Shown here: in pieces, positions 35,681 through 45,441 of the stretch
Layout of the letters: every line of letters starts with the position of its first letter
How positions within the stretch are numbered: position 1 is the stretch's first letter
Assembly (NCBI RefSeq): GCF_012926505.1
Contig: NZ_JABBNT010000002.1
Span: forward strand, 372,001-436,000
Source: Pacificispira spongiicola
GTDB lineage: Bacteria; Pseudomonadota; Alphaproteobacteria; UBA8366; Aestuariispiraceae
Reading direction: 5' to 3'
Length of the DNA stretch: 64,000 bases
Program-made: the position numbers and the translations under genes
The notes under the pieces: generated by a model
The model's input: the letters and a program-made list of their open reading frames with translations, nothing else
Databases searched by the model: none
Told to the model about the DNA's origin: nothing

Positions 35681-36454
35681 ATGTGCGAAAAGCAGGCTTT
35701 CCTCGATACCGCCGTCGAACTGGCCGAAATCGCCGGGCCCATCGCGCGGGCCGCGTGGTTCGGGCAAACCGATGTCGGCTATAAATCCGACGGGACGGCC
35801 CTGACCCAGACAGACCTGGACATCGAATCCGCGTGGCGGGATTTGTTGTCCCGCCGGTTCCCGGATCATGGAATCCTGGGCGAGGAATACGGCGAAGACA
35901 GGACCGGAAGCACCTATACCTGGGTTCTCGATCCGATCGACGGAACACGGCAATTCGGCACCGCCCTGCTGAACTTCGCGTCACTGATCAGCCTGTGTCG
36001 CGATGGAAACCCGATATTGGGCATCATCGACCTACCGCTTCTAAGCGCGCGCTATACCGGCCTCGAAGGACATGGGGCACGGCTCAACGATACCGACATC
36101 AAGGTCAGCGGTATTAGCGACATGGCTCGGGCGAAGCTCAGCCTCGCCAATCCGGAAAGCTTTGTGGGACCGGAAGTGCCGCGCTTCGAACGCTTGCAAT
36201 CGCGCACGGCCTTGAAGGTATTCGACGGCGGCGCGCCCGCTTACGGTGCGCTGGCCCGCGGTAGAATCGATATCTGCCTGAACGGCAATGACCTCGACCC
36301 CTATGACATCTGCGCCCTGTGCCCCGTCGTGATTGAGGCCGGGGGATCGATTACGGGCTGGTCCGGCGAGGCTCTAGGATTGCATTCCCATGGCGGTATC
36401 GTGGCCAGCGGTTCCGACGCGTTGCACGAAACCGTCTTGGACGTGTTGCGGTAA
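35681..36454 (+). CDS. Inositol-monophosphatase/HisN-family phosphatase
   Basis: 257 residues. The metal site is complete: LGEEYG (Glu68/69), WVLDPIDGTRQF (Asp84, Asp87) and a C-terminal PYDICALCPVVIEAGG. TRQF in place of TKNF points to the HisN-like histidinol-phosphate phosphatase group. It follows phnE2 by 22 bases and reads as the last gene of phnCDE, so it may act on a sugar phosphate or phosphonate-derived ester instead of histidinol phosphate. No his genes are near. Confidence 0.85.
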   Translation: MCEKQAFLDTAVELAEIAGPIARAAWFGQTDVGYKSDGTALTQTDLDIESAWRDLLSRRFPDHGILGEEYGEDRTGSTYTWVLDPIDGTRQFGTALLNFASLISLCRDGNPILGIIDLPLLSARYTGLEGHGARLNDTDIKVSGISDMARAKLSLANPESFVGPEVPRFERLQSRTALKVFDGGAPAYGALARGRIDICLNGNDLDPYDICALCPVVIEAGGSITGWSGEALGLHSHGGIVASGSDALHETVLDVLR

Positions 36455-36478
36455 GGAAAGCGGGAAGACGCTTGGCGA

Positions 36479-37921
36479 TTATTCCGCCGCGTCCTGTCCC
36501 GGGTCGGAGACCGGCGATCCGCCGATCTGTTCGAACTTCTCATTTTCGATATAACCGGCGCTGCAATTCCGCCCGTGGTGTTTCGCGAAGTACAAAGCCT
36601 GATCCGCCTTGTGCAGCACGCTTTCCACGCTATCGATATCGAAATCGAACATCGCAACACCGATGGAAATCGACACATTGAGGCCTTTTTCCGGCCCGCC
36701 GCGCACCGCCATCGGCACCGACACGATACTTTTGCGCAGGCGTTCGGCCACGACACCGGCGACGGCATAATCGGCGTCGGGCATCAGCACCACGAACTCC
36801 TCCCCGCCATGGCGGGCGATCGTGTCGATGGAGCGCACGTTCTGGCCGATCCGGCGACTGAGCTCCACCAGAACCTCATCCCCCGCCGCATGACCGTAGG
36901 TATCATTGATTTTCTTGAAGAAATCGATGTCGAACATCATCACGGCCAGCGGCTTGCCGCCGGCCCGGACACGATCGACCAACCCGGCAAGGTGGGCGTT
37001 CAGATAGCGCCGGTTGTACAGGCCGGTCAGACTGTCCGTCAGTGCCATGGCCAGACTGCGTTCGTAATTCTCGCGCAGTTTTTCCTGATACCGCTGGCGA
37101 CGGATCTGTGTGCGCACACGGGCCAGCAGTTCCTGCTTGTCGATCGGCTTTATCAGATAGTCGTTGATGCCGATATCCAGGGCCTTGGTCAGGCGGTTGG
37201 TGTCGTCTTCCTCCACCGTCAGCAGCAGCGGCGTGTGCCGGGTCGATTCCGCCGCGCGGATATGACTGCACAGGCGCAGCGCATCCCCGGCGGCGAGCCG
37301 AAGATTGATGATCACCAATTCGTATTGGGTGAAGGCCAGACGCTCATGCGCCTCGTCAACGCTGGTCGCGATATCGGCCGTATCGGCGTCGCGGTCCAGG
37401 GAATCGACGATCTTCTGCGCATCGACGGGGCTATCCTCCACGACCAGTGCATGGGCATGGGTCGCGTCGACATTCAGAATCGACCGGTTTTCCCGCATAA
37501 CCCCCAACTGGCCGGAGGTCTGTTCGCGCATCCGCCATTCGTCCATCAGCATCTTCAAACGCACGAGCGACCGGACGCGGGCGAACAGCGCCGCATCGTT
37601 TACAGGCTTGGTCAGGAAATCGTCGGCCCCGGCCTCCAACCCACGCACGCGGTCGCTGGAATCGGACAGGGCCGTCACCATGATGACCGGGATATGCATC
37701 GTGTCGGGATCGCGCTTCAGGCGTTCACAGACCTCAAACCCGTCCATGCCGGGCATCATGACGTCCAGCAGGATGATATCCGGCTGGTCGTGCTTCGCCA
37801 TTTCAAGGCCGGTCATGCCGTCGCGCGCCGTAATCACCTCGAAATACTCACTGGTGAGTTTGGCCTCCAACAGCTTGACGTTGGGAAGCAAGTCATCGAC
37901 CACGAGTACGCGAGCGGTCAT
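36479..37921 (-). CDS. pleD: PleD-type diguanylate cyclase response regulator
   Basis: 480 residues: REC1 (phospho-Asp53), REC2 (~155-275), then a GGDEF domain. REC2 has Asn in place of the acceptor Asp (VIINLRL), so it should serve as a dimerisation adaptor as in Caulobacter PleD. The active site is GGEEF at 372-376 and the product-inhibition site RSID at 363-366, five residues before it. It makes cyclic di-GMP in cell-cycle polarity control. It lies 48 bases downstream of divK, the usual alphaproteobacterial operon. Confidence 0.95.
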   Translation of the reverse strand: MTARVLVVDDLLPNVKLLEAKLTSEYFEVITARDGMTGLEMAKHDQPDIILLDVMMPGMDGFEVCERLKRDPDTMHIPVIMVTALSDSSDRVRGLEAGADDFLTKPVNDAALFARVRSLVRLKMLMDEWRMREQTSGQLGVMRENRSILNVDATHAHALVVEDSPVDAQKIVDSLDRDADTADIATSVDEAHERLAFTQYELVIINLRLAAGDALRLCSHIRAAESTRHTPLLLTVEEDDTNRLTKALDIGINDYLIKPIDKQELLARVRTQIRRQRYQEKLRENYERSLAMALTDSLTGLYNRRYLNAHLAGLVDRVRAGGKPLAVMMFDIDFFKKINDTYGHAAGDEVLVELSRRIGQNVRSIDTIARHGGEEFVVLMPDADYAVAGVVAERLRKSIVSVPMAVRGGPEKGLNVSISIGVAMFDFDIDSVESVLHKADQALYFAKHHGRNCSAGYIENEKFEQIGGSPVSDPGQDAAE

Positions 37922-37969
37922 GCGCTATCGGTCCTCACTGGTAGCGGTCCCGGCGACGGCGTAAACGCG

Positions 37970-38335
37970 TCAGGACAGAAACTTTTCAACAGTGGACAGG
38001 AAATTGGCGACGGAAATCGGCTTCGCGATATATGCCTCACAGCCACCTTCCAAAATCTTTTCCTCATCCCCCTTCATCGCAAAGGCCGTCACGGCGATCA
38101 CCGGAATATGACGCAGATCGTCATCTTCCTTGATCCATTTCGTGACTTCCAGCCCCGACACTTCCGGCAATTGGATATCCATCAGGATCAGATCCGGTTT
38201 ATCGCTACGGGCGATCTTCAGCGCCTCCATACCGTCCTTGGTCTGAAGGATATTATACCCTTTGGAATCCAACAGATCGTGGAACAGCTTCATATTCAAT
38301 TCGTTGTCCTCAACGATCAATACCGTCTTCGCCAT
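37970..38335 (-). CDS. divK: Single-domain response regulator DivK
   Basis: 121 residues, one receiver domain. [20 protein letters not shown] gives the acidic pair, Asp53 in [16 protein letters not shown] is phosphorylated, and Lys in YIAKPIS completes the site. DivK relays cell-pole signals to DivL/CckA and controls CtrA. AAAGGGG lies five bases before the ATG at 38335. pleD follows in the same operon. Confidence 0.95.
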   Translation of the reverse strand: MAKTVLIVEDNELNMKLFHDLLDSKGYNILQTKDGMEALKIARSDKPDLILMDIQLPEVSGLEVTKWIKEDDDLRHIPVIAVTAFAMKGDEEKILEGGCEAYIAKPISVANFLSTVEKFLS

Positions 38336-38546
38336 TTGGACCCCTTTTCCATACACCCGACACATAGTATGCGCCGCGGCGACGAGACCTCGCAACCGGG
38401 ACGATACAAATTCAACCCCCAAAACGTCCCAGAATAATTTTCTTGGGGCACAGCATGACCGACCCCACCGGGACTTGTCAAAACACGGGACTGAAAATTC
38501 TTTCTAAACCATAATGCTGGGCGTTGCGACGGATTTCGAGACAAAG

Positions 38547-39464
38547 ATGACAAAGAACGGCCTGCATATCGGCATAGACTTGGGTGGCACAAAGACATCG
38601 GGGGTCCTTATGGAAGAATCCGGTGCCGTGCGACGTCATATTCGTATCGCCAGCCCACGCGGAAACTACGACGATACCGTGCAGGCGATTCGTACCCTGG
38701 TCGACGACCTGACCGATTCGACGGCCCCGAACTGCCCAGTCGGTGTCGGCATACCCGGCGCGATCTCGCCGGCGACAGGCCTTGTAAAGAACGCGAATTC
38801 GACATGGTTGATCGGGCGCCCCATCGATCGCGACCTGACCGCCGCTCTGGCGCGCCCGGTGCGCGTCGCGAACGACGCGGACTGTTTCGCCCTGTCCGAA
38901 GCGCTGGACGGCGCGGGTGCCGGATATAGATCCGTATTCGGCGTGATTCTCGGGACGGGGGTCGGCGGCGGCTTGGTCTTCGACAGGCGCCTGCATGAGG
39001 GACCGAACGCTATCGCCGGGGAATGGAGCCACAATCCCCTGCCCCGCCCCGATCCCGAAACGGACCCGTTACGCGATTGTTATTGCGGGCGGACCGGCTG
39101 TATCGAAACCTTCCTCAGCGGTCCCGGCTTGGCCGAAGATCACTTGATGCGAACCGGGGAAGCGGCAACACCGGAAGAAATCATGGCGGCGGAAACACCG
39201 GATCGGGAAAACAGCCTGACGCTTTATGCCGACCGCATGGCGCGCGCCTTGGCGACCGTGATCAACATTGTCGACCCGGAGGTCATCGTCCTGGGGGGCG
39301 GTCTTTCCGGTGTGACGGCGCTTTACGACCTTGTGCCCGACCGCCTGACCCGTCACGTCTTTTCGGATACGGTCCGCACACGGCTGCTGCCCAACCGTCA
39401 CGGCGACGATAGCGGCGTTCTGGGGGCCGCACGGCTCTGGCTCTCGACGTCGGCCGTATCATGA
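38547..39464 (+). CDS. ROK-family sugar kinase
   Basis: 305 residues. The ATP site is [27 protein letters not shown] carries the catalytic Asp, ILGTGVGGG follows, and the ROK zinc site is GEWSHNPL with [15 protein letters not shown]. Fructokinase or N-acetylglucosamine kinase activity is likely. The start at 38547 ([10 protein letters not shown]) is preferred; an ATG at 38514 is possible. The stop overlaps the dinB start by four bases, an odd partner. Confidence 0.9.
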   Translation: MTKNGLHIGIDLGGTKTSGVLMEESGAVRRHIRIASPRGNYDDTVQAIRTLVDDLTDSTAPNCPVGVGIPGAISPATGLVKNANSTWLIGRPIDRDLTAALARPVRVANDADCFALSEALDGAGAGYRSVFGVILGTGVGGGLVFDRRLHEGPNAIAGEWSHNPLPRPDPETDPLRDCYCGRTGCIETFLSGPGLAEDHLMRTGEAATPEEIMAAETPDRENSLTLYADRMARALATVINIVDPEVIVLGGGLSGVTALYDLVPDRLTRHVFSDTVRTRLLPNRHGDDSGVLGAARLWLSTSAVS

Positions 39465-40738
39465 CCGACACCGTCCAATTGTGCCGCGACTGCCTGCATA
39501 TCGAACGGATGGATGCGAATGCGCTCGGCCCGCGACGATGCCCATCCTGTCACGGGTCGCGTCTGATCCGTCATCCGGAACTAATGGACCTGTCCATCGC
39601 GCATATCGATTGCGACGCCTTCTATGCTTCCGTCGAAAAGCGGGACGATCCCAGTCTGGCGGACAAGCCGGTCATCGTCGGCGGCGGCCAGCGCGGTGTC
39701 GTGTCCGCCGCCTGCTATGTCGCGCGCATTTATGGCGTCCGATCCGCCATGCCGATGTTCAAGGCGCTAAAGGCCTGCCCCGACGCCGTCGTCATCCGCC
39801 CGAATATGGAAAAATACAGCGCCGTGGGCCGACAGATCCGCGCGCTGATGCTGGATGCGACGCCGCTCGTCGAACCCTTGTCGATCGACGAGGCCTTTTT
39901 GGACCTGTCCGGGACGACACGCCTGCATGGACGCCCGCCCGCCGCAACGCTGGCGCATTTGGTAAAGCGGATCGAAACGGAAATCGGGGTCAGTGCCTCC
40001 ATTGGCCTCAGCTACAACAAGTCGCTAGCGAAAATCGCCTCCGACCTCGACAAACCACGCGGCTTCGCCGTGTTGGGACGCGCGGATGCGCTATCGTTCC
40101 TGGAGGAACAGCCTGTCGGCATCATCTGGGGCGTCGGCAAATCGCTGCGGGCCAAGCTGGAACAGGACGGGCTGCGCACGATCCGCGACTTGAAGAAGAT
40201 CGACAAATTCGACCTGATCGCCCGATACGGCGCGATGGGAAAGCGCCTATATCACTTCGCACGCGGCGAGGACGATCGCGGCGTCCAACCGGACGGCGAA
40301 ACGAAAAGCATTTCCGCCGAAACCACCTTCAACGCCGACCTGTCGGATATCCAAAGCCTGAAGGAGGAACTGTGGCCGCTGTGCGAGAAAGTGGCCCGGC
40401 GCATGAAGCGTCAGGGCTTCGCCGGGCGCAGCGTGCATCTGAAACTAAAGACCGCCGACTTCAAGACCGTGACCCGATCCCGTACCCTGCCGGACCCGAC
40501 CCAATTTGCGGAGGTCCTGTACCGCACCGCCGCGCCGATCCTGGAAAAGACGGTCGAAGGAAGAGCCTTCCGCCTGATCGGGGTCGGCGTCGCAGACCTG
40601 ACCGATCCGGTTCTGGCGGACCCGATCGATCTCGCCGATCCCGACTCCGGAAAGCGTGCCAAGGTCGAACGCGCCATCGATGCGGTCCGCGCGAAGCTGG
40701 GCGACGGCGCGCTAAAGAAAGGGCGCGGCTGGCATTAA
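39461..40738 (+). CDS. dinB: DNA polymerase IV with N-terminal zinc ribbon
   Basis: 425 residues of the Y-family. The palm has [12 protein letters not shown] (first Asp), then [12 protein letters not shown] (catalytic Asp-Glu), and the helix-hairpin-helix begins GIIWGVGKS. The first 40 residues form a CxxC...CxxC zinc ribbon (LCRDCLH, RCPSCHG), an addition seen in some alphaproteobacterial DinB proteins. It performs translesion synthesis. Its end overlaps the convergent chrA by 27 bases. No LexA box was recognised near it; it may be read through from the ROK gene. Confidence 0.94.
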   Translation: MTDTVQLCRDCLHIERMDANALGPRRCPSCHGSRLIRHPELMDLSIAHIDCDAFYASVEKRDDPSLADKPVIVGGGQRGVVSAACYVARIYGVRSAMPMFKALKACPDAVVIRPNMEKYSAVGRQIRALMLDATPLVEPLSIDEAFLDLSGTTRLHGRPPAATLAHLVKRIETEIGVSASIGLSYNKSLAKIASDLDKPRGFAVLGRADALSFLEEQPVGIIWGVGKSLRAKLEQDGLRTIRDLKKIDKFDLIARYGAMGKRLYHFARGEDDRGVQPDGETKSISAETTFNADLSDIQSLKEELWPLCEKVARRMKRQGFAGRSVHLKLKTADFKTVTRSRTLPDPTQFAEVLYRTAAPILEKTVEGRAFRLIGVGVADLTDPVLADPIDLADPDSGKRAKVERAIDAVRAKLGDGALKKGRGWH

Positions 40739-42031
40739 TGTCGATGCATAGCCCAGCGCGGCGGACACCAACAACACGCCGATCACCCCCAGCTTCCGGG
40801 AAAACAGTAGGGCTGCTGCAATCACGGTAATGGCCAGGGCATACAGGTCGATCCCACCGCCTTCCACCGTCAGGACCTGAATCCCGAACCAGATCGCCAG
40901 ATTGGCGATAACGCCGACGACGGCGGCCAGGATCGCCGCCAGCGCCGCCGTCAGGCGCGGCCGGTCCTGCAATTTTTCGATTACTGGCGCCCCCAGAAAG
41001 ACCATGGCGAAACAGGGCGCGAAGGTGACCCACAGCGTCAGTACCGCCATTGCCGCGGCTCGCCAAAGGCTGCCGTCCGGCCCATATCCGGCCAGAAAGC
41101 CGACAAATTGCAACACCAGGATCAGCGGCCCCGGCGTCGTTTCCGCAAGACCTAGACCGGCAACCATCTGATCCGCCGTCAACCAGCCATGGTTCTGCAC
41201 CGCTTCCTGCGCGACATAGGTCAGAACGGCATAGGCCCCGCCGAAAGTGACCAGCGCCATCTTGGAAAAGAATGCCGCCACATCCGCCGCAACGCCGCCC
41301 AGGACCAAGGCACCACCCAGGACGATGCCCCATAGAGCGAGCGCCAGAATGCCGGACCGCCGCGCACTTGCCGCTCGTGCTGAGGCGATGGCCGGGTCTC
41401 GCCGCATGGCCTGATCCAGCAAACCTTCGGGCAGGTCCGTACCGCCGCTTTTTCCCCTGCCGTCGAACCGTCTTGGCACAGCGAATCCGACCAGTGCCGC
41501 ACCGCCGACGACCAGCGGAAACGGCACGGCGAAGACGAACAGTGCGACGAAAGCCGCCGCCGCCAGCGCCCAGGACAGATATCCGTGCAAGGCCCGGCGC
41601 GCGACTTTCAGCAGCGCTTCCGACACGATCGCCAGTACCGCACAGGTCAGACCGAAGAAAAAGGCCGCAATCGCCGGGACACTGCCCGCCGTGACGTAGA
41701 GAACGGCCAGCCCCGCCATAACGACGGCGCCGGGCAAGATGAAAAACAAACCGGCGATCCAGCCCCCCACGGCCCCATGCATCAGCCAGCCCAGATAGGT
41801 CGCCAATTGCTGTGCTTCCGGTCCCGGCAGCAATGAACAGAAATTCAGCGCTGTCAGGAACTTGCGTTCGCCTAGCCAGTTGCGCTCTTCCACCACCTCG
41901 CGGTGCATCAGCGCGATCTGCCCCGCCGGGCCGCCAAAGGATAGGCACCCGATCCGAAACCAGATGCGCGCCGCCGCCGACACTGTCGGCAGACAGTCCA
42001 CCGTCCCTTTCGAAATATCTTCCTGACTCAC
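40712..42031 (-). CDS. chrA: Chromate efflux transporter
   Basis: 439 residues of the CHR family with two homologous halves. The N-half signature is [24 protein letters not shown]; the C-half has [20 protein letters not shown]. It has about ten membrane helices and exports chromate, often by proton antiport. The start overlaps the stop of the rhodanese-ChrB gene by four bases (ATGA type), so the two form an operon. Confidence 0.94.
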   Translation of the reverse strand: MSQEDISKGTVDCLPTVSAAARIWFRIGCLSFGGPAGQIALMHREVVEERNWLGERKFLTALNFCSLLPGPEAQQLATYLGWLMHGAVGGWIAGLFFILPGAVVMAGLAVLYVTAGSVPAIAAFFFGLTCAVLAIVSEALLKVARRALHGYLSWALAAAAFVALFVFAVPFPLVVGGAALVGFAVPRRFDGRGKSGGTDLPEGLLDQAMRRDPAIASARAASARRSGILALALWGIVLGGALVLGGVAADVAAFFSKMALVTFGGAYAVLTYVAQEAVQNHGWLTADQMVAGLGLAETTPGPLILVLQFVGFLAGYGPDGSLWRAAAMAVLTLWVTFAPCFAMVFLGAPVIEKLQDRPRLTAALAAILAAVVGVIANLAIWFGIQVLTVEGGGIDLYALAITVIAAALLFSRKLGVIGVLLVSAALGYASTLMPAAPFL

Positions 42032-42849
42032 TTGCTCTTCCCCCCTGCAGGCGGCCAGTCGTGGCCTTCTTGGGCCGCATCACGGCACCAGCGATAGAAC
42101 GCATCATAGAGAGCCATGGACGCATCCAATTGCTCCAAATCGTCCCGATAGGTCCGCGACAACCCCAGCGACACCGCCAGCAACCCCGCCGATTCTGGTG
42201 CCAGATCATGGCGATCCGTATCGGCCCCACGGACAATGGTCGCAAGGTGCGACAACGGATCCGTCGCGATGCCGAATTCTTCCAGCATCGTATCGAAGCT
42301 GCATCGCTCACCACGATGGCTCCAAAAAATATCTTCCATATCGAAAGGGATCGCGTTGAACCGGTCCGCAACCTCCATAACTTCCGATGCCGATACGAAC
42401 AGAAATTCCGCATTCGGATCGACAAACCGCCGGATTAGCCAGGGGCAAGCGATGCGGTCGATCTTCGGTCTCGCGCGGGTAACCCAGCGGGTCGTTCGTC
42501 CGGCCGCCAACGTCGGCAACGCATCCGTTCGGACCAGCGGCAGACCGGCATCGCGCCACGCATTGAAACCACCTTCCAGCGTTTCGGCAGGCACGCCACG
42601 TCCGCGCAGGATTGCTGCGCCCCCCTGGCTGAGCTTCAGCCCTTTCTGGCACACGACAACGGCCTTTCGGATGTCGCCGGAAAAGCGGCCTTCGGATATC
42701 TCTCGATGGGAAACACGCGTCGACGCCGGAATAAGCCGCGCGTCCTCGGCAAAATCCTCGTCGATACGCACATCGAGAACCTGCGGACATTCCGGCGTGC
42801 CGATCAAGCGGGATAGTTGGGATAAGGATATTTCAGTCGGAGAAGTCAT
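42028..42849 (-). CDS. Rhodanese-ChrB fusion, chromate resistance protein
   Basis: 273 residues. The N-terminal rhodanese domain (~1-105) has the active cysteine in VVVCQKGLKLSQGGA (Cys ~67); the C-terminal ChrB domain begins RWVTRARPKIDRIACPWLIR and carries FDMEDIFWSHRGERCSF. ChrB proteins sense or reduce chromate and control chrA. This fused form is common in alphaproteobacteria. The transposon lies 131 bases upstream of its start, inside what was the divergent promoter region. Confidence 0.92.
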   Translation of the reverse strand: MTSPTEISLSQLSRLIGTPECPQVLDVRIDEDFAEDARLIPASTRVSHREISEGRFSGDIRKAVVVCQKGLKLSQGGAAILRGRGVPAETLEGGFNAWRDAGLPLVRTDALPTLAAGRTTRWVTRARPKIDRIACPWLIRRFVDPNAEFLFVSASEVMEVADRFNAIPFDMEDIFWSHRGERCSFDTMLEEFGIATDPLSHLATIVRGADTDRHDLAPESAGLLAVSLGLSRTYRDDLEQLDASMALYDAFYRWCRDAAQEGHDWPPAGGKSK

Positions 42850-42972
42850 CTCACGCCCTCGCGTCGATTAGTATGTCGATGGGACGCGAAACTTCGGCTG
42901 ACGCCTCACGGGGTGATCGCTTACCCCATATGGAAAAGATACTGTTCTCCCGATGGCCGAGTCAATTTATCA

Positions 42973-42980
42973 AAATGTTT
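42973..42980. repeat. Target-site duplication, left copy
   Basis: AAATGTTT directly borders the left inverted repeat and is repeated exactly at 47397-47404. Eight bases fits the IS1 family. Confidence 0.9.
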
Positions 42981-43002
42981 GGTAGTGTCTCAGTTTGAAA
43001 AT
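42981..43002. repeat. Left terminal inverted repeat
   Basis: Begins GGTAGTGTCTCAGTTT; it matches the right end at 21 of 22 positions. The GGT start is typical of IS1-family ends. Confidence 0.93.
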
Positions 43003-43013
43003 TGATCCTCGTT

Positions 43014-43034
43014 GACAGGGTATCGCATCCTGTC
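43014..43034. repeat. Palindrome at left cargo promoter
   Basis: GACAGG (43014-43019), nine bases, then CCTGTC (43029-43034). It overlaps TTGACA at 43012-43017. It may be a second operator. Confidence 0.45.
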
Positions 43035-43046
43035 CAGGCTTCCTAT

Positions 43047-43064
43047 ATGCTTAGCGGAAAGCAT
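43047..43064. promoter_or_regulatory. Operator copy 1: ATGCTT-N6-AAGCAT
   Basis: ATGCTTAGCGGAAAGCAT lies two bases before the GGAGG of the small membrane-protein gene. It overlaps a -10-like TATATG (43044-43049). The same half-sites with the same spacing recur at 45491-45508 over the transposase promoter. The XRE protein of the element is the natural candidate to bind both. Confidence 0.65.
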
Positions 43065-43074
43065 TGGAGGATAA

Positions 43075-43311
43075 ATGGCCGATTGCATGACCATCACAGG
43101 CCTGATCTTGAACCTAGCCGGCGTTCTGCTTCTTTTCCGCTATGGAATGCCATTCCGCGTCTCATCAGATGACGGCGAACGCGTGGTGGTTCCAGCCGGA
43201 CCTGAAACCAAAAAACTCGACAAACGGTATGAAGTGATCGGTTACATCGGGCTCGCGGCCATCGTCATTGGTACGCTCCTGCAAATTTTCGCCGTATTAG
43301 GAGTAAAGTGA
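43075..43311 (+). CDS. Transposon cargo: small two-helix membrane protein
   Basis: 78 residues with two membrane helices: residues ~6-24 (MTITGLILNLAGVLLLFRYG) and ~53-74 (EVIGYIGLAAIVIGTLLQIF), joined by a polar, charged loop. Function unknown. GGAGG lies four bases before the ATG, right after operator copy 1. Its stop overlaps the next start (TGATG), so both are coupled. Confidence 0.75.
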   Translation: MADCMTITGLILNLAGVLLLFRYGMPFRVSSDDGERVVVPAGPETKKLDKRYEVIGYIGLAAIVIGTLLQIFAVLGVK

Positions 43312-43571
43312 TGCCTAAAGGACCGCGAGGACAGAAGCGACCCGCCGACGTGATCGGTAATGCTGTGCTCATTGCGCAGATCGCCACGGGCGAGGTTGAG
43401 GACGAAATCGAGGACGACGGGAAAGACCCCGCCGCGAAAGCTCTTGGTCGAAAGGGCGGCGCAGCGCGTGCCGCAAAGCTGACGCCGGAGCAACGCCGTG
43501 AGATTGCCAAAAAGGCCGCTCAAAAGCGGTGGGGAAAGAAAGGCAGTCCTACCGCTTCCGGTCAAAAATAG
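43311..43571 (+). CDS. Transposon cargo: basic KGG-motif protein, putative RNA/DNA binder
   Basis: 86 residues. The N-terminus PKGPRGQKRPADVIGNA is basic, the middle acidic, and the C-terminus AKALGRKGGAARAAKLTPEQ with REIAKKAAQKRWGKKG is a lysine/alanine-rich motif often labelled RNA-binding or histone-like. Such small genes are frequent near mobile elements, but their role is unproved. TAGGAG precedes the ATG. The end overlaps the convergent XRE gene by 23 bases. Confidence 0.75.
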   Translation: MPKGPRGQKRPADVIGNAVLIAQIATGEVEDEIEDDGKDPAAKALGRKGGAARAAKLTPEQRREIAKKAAQKRWGKKGSPTASGQK

Positions 43572-44739
43572 ATACGACGTTACCGTGTTGATTCTCTAAT
43601 TCAGATTTTAGGGTCGGTTCGGCTCTTTTTTGAGTCGGAGCTCCTAGCGTACCGGGCTCTAGATCAGCCAGTTCTTCTAAGTCCTCTAGAGGGAATGGTA
43701 GCGCACTACGGATATCAGAGACTGTTTGCACCTCTTTTTCCAGCAGCAATTCAAAACTCCGCCTTATAAGGTGCGGAGATTCTTTTTCCATCTTCCCATC
43801 AAAAGGTTCACCTTTGCGCCACCCTCGGCGCGTATAGTTCATCCACATGCGCTTCGCAGAAATATCATCTAACAAATCTAGAGATTTGCAGCGCATTATC
43901 ATGGCGCCGACCGAAACCCCCCACCGCTCCTTCATACTCAAGAATCCATCCAAAGTCGGTGCGTACAGTTCATCCAAAAAATCCGGTTCTGGAAGCAGCA
44001 TGAAGCTTGCAAACGTATCAGCCTGCTTTTCCAGAAGTTTGTATGTCGAACGATCGCTTAGATGTTTGAAGGTCACATGACGATGGAAAAGAATGTGGGC
44101 TAGTTCATGCAATGCATCAAAGCGTTGTCTCGCTGCACTTGCCTTGTCGCGAGACAACATCATGAACGGGATACCAAAGCGATCCGACCACTGCGAAAAG
44201 GCATCGACCTTCTCGGCACGAACATGGATGCGTGAAACCAAAATCCCGCTTTCCTCAACCTTCTCCAACACATCGGGTAGCGGACCACCGCGTACGCCCC
44301 ATGCCGCTCTGACGCGAAACGCGGCATCTTCAAGGAAATCGGTGCTGATACGAGTTGGATCCCTGGGGGTATCAAAGTCGAGGATAGATAGCGCGGGAAA
44401 GTCAAAGAACTCACCCAGGTAGTCGACCGTTTCTTTTAACCATTCCAAGCGTACGGCGGCACGATCAAGGTCTGTGGTGAGCGCTGTAAGCTTTGATCGC
44501 CAAAACACCGGTCTCTGGTCGAGAGATGGTTGCGGACGGAAAAAATATTGGCGTGGAAACCCCAAGGCTGTGGCCAATCGGTCAACAGTGTCATGCCTTG
44601 GAGTCTGATGCCCATTCTCGTACTTGCTAAGCGACTGTACGCTAACCTCGACAATACTCGCCAAGTCAGCGGCCGTAACACCTCGCGCCCGCCTAGCTTC
44701 TGTTAGGCGGTATCCTGTAAATCCAACTGCCGTGCTCAT
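43549..44739 (-). CDS. Transposon cargo: XRE-HTH fused to ImmA/IrrE metalloprotease
   Basis: 396 residues. An XRE-type helix-turn-helix occupies ~8-65 (YRLTEARRARGVTAADLASI, then SVQSLSKYENGHQTP). An ImmA/IrrE (COG2856) domain follows, with the zinc motif HELAH at 211-215 and a second conserved acidic site LEKQADTFASFMLLP near 238. In ICEBs1, separate ImmR and ImmA proteins make a repressor and its anti-repressor protease; here one chain holds both. The start at 44739 overlaps the upstream gene by four bases (ATGA). It probably binds the ATGCTT-N6-AAGCAT sites, which would make it a controller of cargo and transposase. Confidence 0.9.
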   Translation of the reverse strand: MSTAVGFTGYRLTEARRARGVTAADLASIVEVSVQSLSKYENGHQTPRHDTVDRLATALGFPRQYFFRPQPSLDQRPVFWRSKLTALTTDLDRAAVRLEWLKETVDYLGEFFDFPALSILDFDTPRDPTRISTDFLEDAAFRVRAAWGVRGGPLPDVLEKVEESGILVSRIHVRAEKVDAFSQWSDRFGIPFMMLSRDKASAARQRFDALHELAHILFHRHVTFKHLSDRSTYKLLEKQADTFASFMLLPEPDFLDELYAPTLDGFLSMKERWGVSVGAMIMRCKSLDLLDDISAKRMWMNYTRRGWRKGEPFDGKMEKESPHLIRRSFELLLEKEVQTVSDIRSALPFPLEDLEELADLEPGTLGAPTQKRAEPTLKSELENQHGNVVSIFDRKR

Positions 44740-45401
44740 TTTTCTACCGTTTTGCGTTCGGTGCCAGCCTTCCATGCCGGTTCTCGAGTAGGCTTCGCAA
44801 CCTTTTTCTCTTCTGGATAAAGCGCGAGCAGTTCCGGCACACTTATCGAAACCGACCATGCGCGCATATCGTGGCTCGGGACGCAAAACATGAGCGATCC
44901 GAGCTTCTGTTCCTCTTGTCGGAATTTTCGACCAACAGGATTGTGCGCCAAAAGCGCATAGAATTTTTTCAGATCGTAGATTTCAGCGTCATCGTCGATT
45001 GGCAGCCGAGGACAACGGGCGGAAGCGGCCAGCGCTTCTCTAAATCGTGCGGGATGGGGCAGATCGCCTATTCGCTGAACATATGATTGGGTCATCCCAA
45101 ACGCCCCAGATGTCACATAGGCGTGGTGCCATTTGTTTAGTGGCAACGATTTTGCTGTGGCCGCCAACCCATGCGCGGTTGCAGCCTGAACAAAATCCCA
45201 ATCGACCCTGAAACAGCGGTTCTGGGTCAGTTTAAATATACGCTGTTCTTCCAGCGTCGTTTTGCTGTGTTGAACCTCGGAGTATTCTTCATCATACGCC
45301 CTTCTGATGCGCTCCATGGCTTCGTTGAGAAACCCGCGAGGGACATGAGCGATGGTCTGTTCAATGATGTGCTCTTGTAGCCGCTGTTCGTCGGTGGCCA
45401 T
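44736..45401 (-). CDS. Transposon cargo: unknown protein coupled to the XRE-protease
   Basis: 221 residues, not recognised. Mostly helical and polar, no membrane segment; motifs include IIEQTIAHVPRGFLNEAMER, FRVDWDFVQAATAHGL and SVSISVPELLALYPEEKK. It is the first gene of a two-gene operon with the XRE-ImmA protein, the position usually held by a toxin or a protease substrate. A promoter TTGACA-N17-TACACT (45470-45465 and 45447-45442, minus strand) precedes it. The invariant operon overlap suggests the two proteins act together. Confidence 0.7.
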   Translation of the reverse strand: MATDEQRLQEHIIEQTIAHVPRGFLNEAMERIRRAYDEEYSEVQHSKTTLEEQRIFKLTQNRCFRVDWDFVQAATAHGLAATAKSLPLNKWHHAYVTSGAFGMTQSYVQRIGDLPHPARFREALAASARCPRLPIDDDAEIYDLKKFYALLAHNPVGRKFRQEEQKLGSLMFCVPSHDMRAWSVSISVPELLALYPEEKKVAKPTREPAWKAGTERKTVEK

Positions 45402-45441
45402 ACGTGAAGCCCTTCAGCAAGTTGCCTTAAACGTCGAAAAC

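Noticed and set aside
40461-42425. 654-codon frame on the minus strand through dinB, chrA and the ChrB gene
   Set aside because: The real genes in this stretch (dinB on plus; chrA and rhodanese-ChrB on minus in other frames) have full motifs; this frame is arginine/glycine-rich shadow sequence.
44736-44886. N-terminal extension of the XRE-protease
   Set aside because: The extra 49 residues overlap the upstream gene and show no family similarity; the HTH begins properly at the ATG of 44739.
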